A DNA stretch of 8,546 nucleotides from the NCBI GenBank assembly GCA_944390875.1, contig CALXRO010000092.1, positions 1-8,546 of the forward strand, written 5' to 3'. The stretch's first letter is position 1, and each line of letters opens with the position of its first letter. The stretch comes from an uncultured Rickettsiales bacterium (GTDB taxonomy: Bacteria; Pseudomonadota; Alphaproteobacteria; Rickettsiales; UBA1997). The notes beneath the pieces are model-generated. The model had not been told where the DNA came from and searched no databases. It saw only the letters and a program-made list of their open reading frames with translations. A program made the translations under genes and the position numbers. Shown piece after piece: positions 1 to 6,301 of the stretch.

Positions 1-4
1 CATT

Positions 5-10
5 TATAAT
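5..10 (+). promoter_or_regulatory. possible -10 box upstream of the first gene
   Basis: A perfect TATAAT lies about 52 bases before the ATG at 62, which would give a leader of roughly 45 bases. The -35 region would fall outside the window, so it cannot be checked. In DNA this AT-rich a perfect hexamer arises by chance fairly often, so this is only a candidate. Confidence 0.3.
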
Positions 11-61
11 TTTTAATCTAAACTTTTATAGAGTTTATCAAATTAATTTAAGGAGGAATAA

Positions 62-1138
62 ATGAGCGATGGTTTAGAAGAATTAAAAGAAGATGCTTTT
101 CAAATACTAAATGAAGTTGTTAAAAAAGCTTTTGAGATGGCTATAGATTCCAAAAATATCAATGATTTAATAAATGATGATAATTTAGCAGAAATTGAGT
201 TTAATCTAAAGGATGGTAGATCATTTTCTTATAGTAGTGCTTTTAAGTTTTTTATAAGATCTGTGCCAGACGAAGATGAACGATTGAGCTATATTGATAG
301 AATTAATAAAAACTTAGATGATTATTTAAATGATATTCTTGAGAAAGCTGATAACGATTATGAAAAAGCTAAAGTAATTTCAAAAGTTAATAATTATTCA
401 AATAAACTCAATTATTTAGTTGATGACAATATGATTCTTTTTGATAATCCAACTCGTATTTTGGAAAAGTTTGGGAGTCGTTTTGTTAAATTAGTAGAGG
501 AAGATCGAGAATTTAATAAAATGTTAGAGTTAATTTCATTTAATTCTACAATTAATAGTACAAGCATTGATGAAATAATCAAGATAATTCAAAATAAGGA
601 ATCAAATGAAGATTTTAAAAACAAATTGGATTTTTTATCACAAATCTATGAAGAAGTTATCAAATCTAAAATTACTAACGCAATCCAGAATCCAAATCTT
701 GATTTAAATAACTTGGATAATGATAAAATTTTAGAAGATATAGATTTAATGGCACAAAAATGGCAACAAATTCAGGAAAGAATAGAAAAAGATAACATAG
801 AATTAGATCAAGATTTTAAAGATAAATTAAATAGTACAATTGATAATTATAAATCAGTTGTAATTAGAGTTGCAGGAGAGTGTGTAAATGATGTTTTTAA
901 AGAAAAAGACAATAGCAATAAACAAAGAAAAGATATAGCTAAAATAGCTACTATAGTAGATATTTTAGTTGACAATTCTAGAATTAAAGGTGTATTCAAT
1001 TCTAATCATTTAGATAATACTACTACAGATCCTCAAGCTAAAAAATTTTATCAAGAAAACATAAAACAAATAGGTATCGAAAAAGCAAATATAATGAATG
1101 AATTAAATAAAAACAAAGGATTTAGTAGAATATTATAA
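62..1138 (+). CDS. unrecognised acidic soluble protein, 358 aa
   Basis: I do not recognise this protein. The start is well supported: AGGAGG at 51-56 sits 5 bases before the ATG, the best ribosome binding site in the window. The product has no signal peptide and no membrane segment. It is rich in Asp, Glu, Asn and Lys and looks mostly alpha-helical, with likely helical or coiled stretches near residues 1-35, 80-115 and 180-290. No nucleotide-binding loop, metal-binding cluster or catalytic signature is visible. The last residues are mildly basic (NKNKGFSRIL). Base composition matches the neighbours, so there is no sign of recent transfer. It stands alone on its strand, pointing at der with 4 bases between stop codons, so it is not part of the ribosome or wall operons. 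A secreted effector or a lineage-specific cytoplasmic protein are both possible; neither is shown. It is very probably a real gene given its length and RBS. Confidence 0.8.
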   Translation: MSDGLEELKEDAFQILNEVVKKAFEMAIDSKNINDLINDDNLAEIEFNLKDGRSFSYSSAFKFFIRSVPDEDERLSYIDRINKNLDDYLNDILEKADNDYEKAKVISKVNNYSNKLNYLVDDNMILFDNPTRILEKFGSRFVKLVEEDREFNKMLELISFNSTINSTSIDEIIKIIQNKESNEDFKNKLDFLSQIYEEVIKSKITNAIQNPNLDLNNLDNDKILEDIDLMAQKWQQIQERIEKDNIELDQDFKDKLNSTIDNYKSVVIRVAGECVNDVFKEKDNSNKQRKDIAKIATIVDILVDNSRIKGVFNSNHLDNTTTDPQAKKFYQENIKQIGIEKANIMNELNKNKGFSRIL

Positions 1139-1156
1139 TAATCTATTGTCTTTTTT
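1126..1156 (+). terminator. weak candidate terminator between convergent genes
   Basis: An imperfect 20-base palindrome at 1126-1145 spans both stop codons and is followed by a T-rich stretch ending in seven T. The stem is almost entirely A-T pairs with A-A mismatches, so it would be a weak hairpin. The T run serves only plus-strand transcripts. It may end transcription of the first gene, but evidence is thin. Confidence 0.2.
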
Positions 1157-2522
1157 TATCATAAGGATTTTTACTTTTCTTCAAAATTAATCTTACGATT
1201 GTATTTTGAAGATTAAAATCTTTTCTAAGTCTGTTTATAATGAATCTATTATAAGATGTATTTTCCAACTTTGTAGGACTATTAGTAAATAATACAAATG
1301 TTGGAGGCCTTATTTTTGCTTGTGTAATATATTTTAATCTTGTGGTCTGACCTTTAAATAATGGTGGTGGATTTTCACTTTCAATTATATGTAACCACTG
1401 ATTAAGTTTTGAAGTTGCTATATACTTATTCCAATCGGCAAAAACTTTAAATACAGAAGACATTAATTTGTCTATATTAGTACCATTTTTAGCTGATATT
1501 GGTACTATTGGACAACCTTTAAGTTCTGGAGAATTTTCTTCAATTACTTTAATTGCTTTATTTATTAATTTATGTTTATCTTCTATAAGATCCCATTTAT
1601 TTAATACAAATACAACACCTCTACCTTCTTTAACAAGTATTGATGCTATCGATAAATCTTGAGTATCAAAAGGACTACTAGAGTCTATCATTAACAGTAC
1701 AACCTGTGCAAATTTTATTGTTCTAATAGATTCTTCAACAGAAAATTTTTCTAAATCTTCATTAATATTTCTTTTTTTTCTTATACCAGCAGTGTCTATT
1801 AATTTTATTTTTCTACCATTATATTCCCAATCAATAGCTATGGAATCTCTAGTTATTCCAGCTTCTTCACCTGTTATAACACGTTCTTCACCTAATAATC
1901 TATTTATTAATGTTGATTTTCCAGAATTTGGACGTCCTATAACAGCCAATTTCAAAAATTTATTTTCATCATCATTATCGTTTTTATCATCTAAATTTTC
2001 TAATTCTTCTATTTTTTTAATGTACTCGTTATAATATGGCTCAATTGCATCATATATTAGATTAAACCCATTTTTGTGTTCTGCTGATATTGCTATAGGT
2101 TTACCAAAACCTAGTCTGTAAAATTCTTTATCAAAAATTAAATCTGAATTAATATTATCACATTTATTGATTAGTAATATAAATTTTTTATCTATTTGTC
2201 TCAATTTACCAGCTAAATACTGATCGTCTGGATGTATACCATTTTTCCCATCGACCAAAAATAAACAAATATCAGACATTTTTACAGCTTTTTCTATTTG
2301 TTCAAGCATTTTGATTTCTATAGTTTCATTCTTTGAGTTATCAACCCAACCAGCTGTATCTATAATTTTAAATTCAATTGGTCCAAGATTTCCAATAGCT
2401 TCTTTTCTATCTCTAGTTACACCTATATAGTCTTTTACTATAGCTAAATTCTTACCTACTAATTTATTGAATAAAGTAGATTTTCCTACATTTGGTCTTC
2501 CAATTATAGCTATAGTAAACAC
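1143..2522 (-). CDS. der: ribosome biogenesis GTPase Der (EngA)
   Basis: Der is an essential tandem GTPase that acts in late assembly of the 50S ribosomal subunit. The 459-residue product shows two complete G domains. The first has GRPNVGKST at 8-16, DTAG at 55-58, NKCD at 119-122 and SAEH at 146-149. The second has GRPNSGKST at 196-204, DTAG at 243-246, NKWD at 308-311 and SAK at 343-345. An acidic Asp/Asn-rich linker joins them at about 170-188. A C-terminal KH-like domain (about 355-455) contains the conserved PPP and RPPTFVLF blocks and ends near NPY. Length is normal for the family. Translation starts at GTG, not ATG: the G of the upstream gene's TAG is the first base of the GTG, and AAGGAG at 2527-2532 lies 4 bases upstream. 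This indicates translational coupling to the small membrane gene and, through it, to rsmI. No residue loss or frameshift is seen. Confidence 0.98.
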   Translation of the reverse strand: MFTIAIIGRPNVGKSTLFNKLVGKNLAIVKDYIGVTRDRKEAIGNLGPIEFKIIDTAGWVDNSKNETIEIKMLEQIEKAVKMSDICLFLVDGKNGIHPDDQYLAGKLRQIDKKFILLINKCDNINSDLIFDKEFYRLGFGKPIAISAEHKNGFNLIYDAIEPYYNEYIKKIEELENLDDKNDNDDENKFLKLAVIGRPNSGKSTLINRLLGEERVITGEEAGITRDSIAIDWEYNGRKIKLIDTAGIRKKRNINEDLEKFSVEESIRTIKFAQVVLLMIDSSSPFDTQDLSIASILVKEGRGVVFVLNKWDLIEDKHKLINKAIKVIEENSPELKGCPIVPISAKNGTNIDKLMSSVFKVFADWNKYIATSKLNQWLHIIESENPPPLFKGQTTRLKYITQAKIRPPTFVLFTNSPTKLENTSYNRFIINRLRKDFNLQNTIVRLILKKSKNPYDKKRQ

Positions 2523-2689
2523 TAATCTCCTTCTTTGAATATTTCATCTAGTATACAAAAAGATATTACTGCTAAAGCAGCATATTGACCAATTCTTGTT
2601 ATTTTATCATAACTAAAACCAAAAATAACAAGATAAAGTATTAGTAGAAGCAAACCTAAACTTAAAATTATAAGAGGTCCTTTACCCAT
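2522..2689 (-). CDS. uncharacterised small membrane protein, 55 aa
   Basis: This is a 55-residue open frame between rsmI and der that I do not assign to a family. Its ATG shares its A with the rsmI stop (TAATG), and its TAG shares its G with the GTG of der (TAGTG). An AAGGAG at 2695-2700 is 5 bases before the ATG, and another near its own end serves der. Two one-base overlaps with correctly placed ribosome binding sites are hard to explain unless it is translated. The protein begins MGKGPLI and has a strong hydrophobic segment at about 6-26, a short basic stretch (DKITR) at about 28-32, then a second moderately hydrophobic segment at about 34-48 and an acidic tail (DEIFKEGD). This suggests one or two passes of the inner membrane. 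Its position suggests it is expressed with Der and RsmI, but a functional link is not shown. It could be a remnant of a longer membrane gene. Confidence 0.8.
   Translation of the reverse strand: MGKGPLIILSLGLLLLILYLVIFGFSYDKITRIGQYAALAVISFCILDEIFKEGD
2527..2532 (-). promoter_or_regulatory. ribosome binding site that fixes the GTG start of der
   Basis: AAGGAG on the minus strand, inside the last codons of the small membrane gene, lies 4 bases upstream of the GTG at 2522. There is no other good site nearby, so it supports GTG initiation overlapping the upstream TAG. Confidence 0.75.
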
Positions 2690-3561
2690 TATTTCTCCTT
2701 AAAAATTAATAATCTTTTATAAATTTCATTTTTCTTTAATTTTAATATATCTGACAAAAATTCAGATGAATCTTTGACAGACATATATTTTAAACTATTT
2801 TTTATAATATCATCCATATTCTTTAAATCAAGTTTGTCATTTATATTTGTCTTTTCTATAATAATTACAAATTCACCTTTTATTTTATCTTGATTATTTT
2901 TGTAATATAGGAAAATATCATCAGCATTTTTTGTTATTATATTTTCAAATAATTTTGTTAATTCTTTGGCAACACAAATTGTTCTATTATTATCTGTATT
3001 TTTTATAATTTCTAAAGTATTTAATAATCTTTCTGGCGATTCGTACAATATAACAGTTTCATCTTTTTTCATTATTTCATTTATTTCCTTTACTTTTGTA
3101 TTTTTATTATTTGACAAAAAACCGTAAAATAAAAACTTGTCAGTACTTATACCAGAGGCTGAAATAGCAGCTATACAAGCGCTACAGCCTGGTATTGGAA
3201 TTATTTTTATATTATTTTCTCTACAATAGAGTAATAATTTATATCCTGGATCTGATATTGTCGGTGTTCCTGCATCACTTATAAGTGCAACACTATTGCC
3301 TTCTTTTATTAAATTAACTATCTTTTCTCTTTGTTTTTTATCACTGTGATCATTGTATATATTAAGCCTACCGTGTTCTATATTATAAATATTTAATAAA
3401 TTCCCACATATTCTAGTATCTTCGCAAAATATATAATTGCAACTTTTTAATATTTCAATTGCTCTAAATGTTATATCTTTAATATTTCCTATGGGTGTTG
3501 CAACAATATATAAGGCATTTTCTAAATTTATCTTATTTATTTTCTCAAACAACTCTTGCAT
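2689..3561 (-). CDS. rsmI: 16S rRNA (cytidine(1402)-2'-O)-methyltransferase RsmI
   Basis: RsmI adds the 2'-O-methyl group to C1402 in the decoding centre of 16S rRNA, using S-adenosylmethionine. The 290-residue product has the family's tetrapyrrole-methylase fold signatures: LYIVATPIGN at 17-26, EDTR at 47-50, SDAGTPTISDPGY at 95-107, PGCSA at 124-128 and YESPERL at 173-179. The C-terminal part (about 230-290) is the small helical extension usual for the family. Length is normal. The ATG at 3561 lacks a clear Shine-Dalgarno, but a TTGTTT/TATTAT promoter on the minus strand predicts a leader of about 29 bases to this start. The stop TAA overlaps the ATG of the next gene, and the last codons carry that gene's ribosome binding site. 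Divergent pairing with an lpoA-like gene matches E. coli yraL/yraM and supports both assignments. Confidence 0.96.
   Translation of the reverse strand: MQELFEKINKINLENALYIVATPIGNIKDITFRAIEILKSCNYIFCEDTRICGNLLNIYNIEHGRLNIYNDHSDKKQREKIVNLIKEGNSVALISDAGTPTISDPGYKLLLYCRENNIKIIPIPGCSACIAAISASGISTDKFLFYGFLSNNKNTKVKEINEIMKKDETVILYESPERLLNTLEIIKNTDNNRTICVAKELTKLFENIITKNADDIFLYYKNNQDKIKGEFVIIIEKTNINDKLDLKNMDDIIKNSLKYMSVKDSSEFLSDILKLKKNEIYKRLLIFKEK
2695..2700 (-). promoter_or_regulatory. ribosome binding site of the 55-aa gene, within rsmI
   Basis: AAGGAG on the minus strand lies in the final codons of rsmI, 5 bases before the ATG at 2689. It is the main evidence that the short downstream frame is translated, and it points to coupling with rsmI. 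Confidence 0.75.
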
Positions 3562-3595
3562 ATTTTTGTGGTGATGCTAATATTTCTTTAATTAA

Positions 3596-3601
3596 TATAA
3601 T
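3596..3601 (+). promoter_or_regulatory. candidate -10 box for the LpoA-like operon
   Basis: A perfect TATAAT on the plus strand lies 32 bases before the ATG at 3634. No recognisable -35 hexamer sits 16-19 bases upstream; the nearest TTG-type hexamer (TTGTGG at 3566-3571) is 24 bases away. A transcript starting near 3608 would make a TTG start at 3613 almost leaderless, which favours the later starts at 3628 or 3634. The box overlaps the rsmI -10 on the other strand. Confidence 0.45.
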
Positions 3602-3625
3602 ATTAATTTTACTTGGAAAAAACAA
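3597..3625 (-). promoter_or_regulatory. candidate sigma70-type promoter for the rsmI operon
   Basis: On the minus strand TTGTTT (3625-3620) is followed after exactly 17 bases by TATTAT (3602-3597). The -10 matches the consensus at five of six positions, the -35 at its TTG. The predicted start near 3590 leaves about 29 bases before the rsmI ATG. The -35 lies next to, or within, the first codons of the divergent gene, depending on that gene's start. Confidence 0.5.
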
Positions 3626-3633
3626 GCTTGATT

Positions 3634-4944
3634 ATGCTTAGGAAATATAAACGAATTATTTACTACTTTTTTTTATTTGTTTCAGTATTATTATGGATTT
3701 CTTCCTGTGATAAAGAAGTAAGATATAATACCGATGGTACAAGTGTTATAGAAGGCGTTTTTGATTTTTATGAAAATGATATTGTTAATCAATATAAGAT
3801 ACATACAGGTGATAAATTGAGAGTTGCTTTATTATTGCCTCTTAGTGGTCCTATAAAACCTGTTGGTGAAAGTATTTTAAATGTTGCTCAAATGTCTATG
3901 TTTGATAACAAAAAAAATAATATGATTTTGAAAGTATATGACACAAAAGGTACTACTTTTGGTTCTGTGGAAGCAATGAAAAATGCAATTAAAGATGGGA
4001 TTGATGTAGTTATTGGCCCATTATTTATGTCAGAGACAAAAGCTATACAAAAGCTCGCTAAAAATAATGGTATTCTTATATTTTCCTTGTCTAGTGAGCA
4101 AGAATTGATGAATTATGATAATGTATTTGTGACTGGTTCAATTATAGAACAAGAAATACAGACTTTAATAACATACATGATGGATAATGATTATTATAAT
4201 TATGTTGCATTTATGCCAAATACAAGTTTTGGTGCAACCGTTAATAAAGTTTTAAGAGAAACTATAACAGGTAAAGATGGTTTGCTTATAAAAACTGATT
4301 TTTATGAGCATAATGATAAAAACTTAATGAAAAAAATTAATGAGTTAATATATTTTTATGAAATACCTCAGACATTATATGAGAATTTTGAAAAGAAAAA
4401 ACTTGAACACAAACTTTCTGGTTCTAAAGAAGAATTAGAGTTTAAAATTTCAGATGAAGAAAAAATATATCCAAATTCTATTTTTATAGCAGAGGGAGGA
4501 AAAAATGCTGAACAAATAGCCAACTTACTATTTGTTATCCAAAAAGGAGATAGGAGGATACAGTTAATTGGTACAAGCAAACTTGATGGAGATGATAATG
4601 CTTTATTTAATCCTTATTTAAATAATACTATTTTTGTTGGCGCCAATCCAGAAAAATATGAAAAATTTTCCAATAAATATTATGAGCTTTACAGATCAAA
4701 ACCATTAAAAATAACATCCATGGTATATGATCTTATAAATATATTGGATAAAGTTTATGATAGAATTGATGGTGTATATATCCCAAATAAAAATGAACTT
4801 TTAAATCCTTATGGGTTTGATGGTATAGATGGTAGATTTAGATTCCTTCCAAATGGTTTGGTTGAGAGAAGGTTGTATGTTTTACAATTTAAAGATGGTA
4901 GAAAAATTATTTTAGATACAAACCAAGAGTTTTTAAATTATTAG
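3634..4944 (+). CDS. LpoA-like penicillin-binding protein activator lipoprotein
   Basis: This looks like the short alphaproteobacterial form of LpoA, a lipoprotein whose E. coli relative activates the class A peptidoglycan synthase PBP1A. From the ATG at 3634 the product has 436 residues: a basic start, a hydrophobic segment (about 8-22) and a lipobox ISSC with Cys25. The remainder is a type I periplasmic-binding-protein fold like that of branched-chain amino acid receptors, with VALLLPLSGP at 64-73 and DVVIGPLF at 124-131. The N-terminal TPR domain of gammaproteobacterial LpoA (about 680 residues in total) is absent. Asp follows the lipobox Cys, which in E. coli would favour inner-membrane retention; that rule may not hold here. 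In-frame TTG codons at 3613 and 3628 are alternative starts. GGAAAA at 3615-3620 spaces better to 3628 than to 3634. The divergent rsmI neighbour supports the call; a solute receptor is the alternative, though no transporter genes are adjacent. Confidence 0.8.
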   Translation: MLRKYKRIIYYFFLFVSVLLWISSCDKEVRYNTDGTSVIEGVFDFYENDIVNQYKIHTGDKLRVALLLPLSGPIKPVGESILNVAQMSMFDNKKNNMILKVYDTKGTTFGSVEAMKNAIKDGIDVVIGPLFMSETKAIQKLAKNNGILIFSLSSEQELMNYDNVFVTGSIIEQEIQTLITYMMDNDYYNYVAFMPNTSFGATVNKVLRETITGKDGLLIKTDFYEHNDKNLMKKINELIYFYEIPQTLYENFEKKKLEHKLSGSKEELEFKISDEEKIYPNSIFIAEGGKNAEQIANLLFVIQKGDRRIQLIGTSKLDGDDNALFNPYLNNTIFVGANPEKYEKFSNKYYELYRSKPLKITSMVYDLINILDKVYDRIDGVYIPNKNELLNPYGFDGIDGRFRFLPNGLVERRLYVLQFKDGRKIILDTNQEFLNY

Positions 4945-4952
4945 GAGTTACA

Positions 4953-6293
4953 ATGAGAAAAATTTTTATGATATTTATTTTATCTTTCTTTTTTTCTTGT
5001 ACACAAGAAAGTGCTGAAATTATATATAGAAATAATAGTGTTAAAAAAAATAGAAATAGTACTTTGAAACCTAGTTATATGAAAGGAACTTATGTTGAAA
5101 ATAATAATAAGGAACTGGTCAGAGATTTAAAAAAAAATTATTCTGGAAAAGAACAAATAGGCGAAGATATAGAAGATTGTGGTAAAATTGTAGTTGTTGG
5201 TAAGGGCGATTCTTTATTAAGAATAGCAAGAAAATGTGGTTGTTTATTAAATGATATGGCAAGTATAAATAATCTCAAACCACCTTATAATGTATATGTT
5301 GGACAAAAGTTAAAGACAAATTGTAAAATTAATAATGTAAATAAAGATAATAAAAAACATGAATTGGAATATAAAGTAGTGACTGTTGAAAAAGGACAAA
5401 CCTTAATTCGAATAGCTATTGATAATAATTGTACTCTTAGAGAAGTTGCTACTTTAAACTCAATAAATCCTCCATATAATTTGTATATAGGTCAAAAAAT
5501 TAAAGTTCCAATAAAGAACAATAACTTCAAAGAAGAAAAATATTCTAAAAATAGCGAAAATTCAAAAACCATAAAAATTAATAATAAGACTAGTATAATA
5601 AATGATAACAATATATATGTGGTTAAAAAAGGTGATACTATATATAGCATAGCTAAAAAAAATGATGTTAATTTTTTAGATCTTGTAAAAAATAACAATC
5701 TTAAAAAACCGTATAATATTTTTGTTGGTCAAAAGTTAAAACTATCTGCAAGTAGCAACAATAGTACAAAAAATAGTTTTGAGCAGAAGAATAGAGATAA
5801 ATCATATTCAAATCAAAATAATAATAAATTAGAAAGATTTGAGGAAGATACAAAGGTTAAATCCAAAAATGAAACATTAACAAGAGAAGATTCAAAAATA
5901 TTAGTCAATGGCAACTCAATGTTTATTTGGCCTGTTAAAGGTGATATATTAAAAAAATTTGGTAAACAAGAAGATGGAAGTTTTAATGATGCAATTAATA
6001 TAAAGTCAGAGCATGGCACAAAAGTAAAAGCTGCTGATAATGGAGAGGTTGCTTATGCAGGTAATGAACTTAAAGGTTTTGGTAATATAATAATAATAAA
6101 GCATAAAAATGGTTGGCTTACAGTTTATGGGCATTGTGATTCCATAAACGTGAAAGTTAAAGATAAAGTTGAAAAAGGCCAAGTTATCGCCACTGTTGGA
6201 AAAACAGGAAATGTTAACGAATCACAATTATATTTTTCTTTAAGAAAAGGAAGAACAGCAATGGATCCTTTAAAATATTTAACAAATAATTAG
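4953..6293 (+). CDS. NlpD-like lipoprotein: three LysM domains plus degenerate M23 (LytM) domain
   Basis: A probable envelope protein that binds peptidoglycan and activates cell-wall amidases, as NlpD and EnvC do in E. coli. The 446-residue product starts with a short basic and hydrophobic leader and an imperfect lipobox FFSC (Cys16). Three LysM domains follow at about 79-122, 140-185 and 221-264, each ending in a PYN..(V/I)GQK(L/I)K block, separated by Asn/Lys/Ser-rich linkers. The M23 fold occupies about 324-442 (FIWPVKG, KAADNGEVAYAG, YGH, GQVIATVGKTG). The zinc-binding and catalytic positions are mostly lost. The usual HxGxD is NDAIN (345-349) and the usual HLH is QLY (425-427); only His394 of YGH remains. 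It therefore probably does not cut peptidoglycan. Cys76, Cys95, Cys97 and Cys124 surround or lie in LysM1, and Cys160 is in LysM2. AGGAG at 4943-4947 overlaps the upstream stop, so it is co-expressed with the LpoA-like gene. Confidence 0.88.
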   Translation: MRKIFMIFILSFFFSCTQESAEIIYRNNSVKKNRNSTLKPSYMKGTYVENNNKELVRDLKKNYSGKEQIGEDIEDCGKIVVVGKGDSLLRIARKCGCLLNDMASINNLKPPYNVYVGQKLKTNCKINNVNKDNKKHELEYKVVTVEKGQTLIRIAIDNNCTLREVATLNSINPPYNLYIGQKIKVPIKNNNFKEEKYSKNSENSKTIKINNKTSIINDNNIYVVKKGDTIYSIAKKNDVNFLDLVKNNNLKKPYNIFVGQKLKLSASSNNSTKNSFEQKNRDKSYSNQNNNKLERFEEDTKVKSKNETLTREDSKILVNGNSMFIWPVKGDILKKFGKQEDGSFNDAINIKSEHGTKVKAADNGEVAYAGNELKGFGNIIIIKHKNGWLTVYGHCDSINVKVKDKVEKGQVIATVGKTGNVNESQLYFSLRKGRTAMDPLKYLTNN

Positions 6294-6301
6294 GTAAAAA
6301 C

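Noticed and set aside
1468..2034. Two plus-strand frames of 64 and 80 codons inside der
   Set aside because: They lie antisense to conserved Der domains and have no independent support.
3133..3195. PGCSA in RsmI in place of the more usual PGP-containing motif
   Set aside because: This segment varies in the family (E. coli has PGPCA) and the other methyltransferase signatures are intact, so it is not a sign of lost function.
5280..5744. Three repeated segments in the NlpD-like gene considered as a possible repeat array
   Set aside because: They are diverged protein-level repeats (the ends of three LysM domains), unevenly spaced, and not a DNA repeat or CRISPR array.
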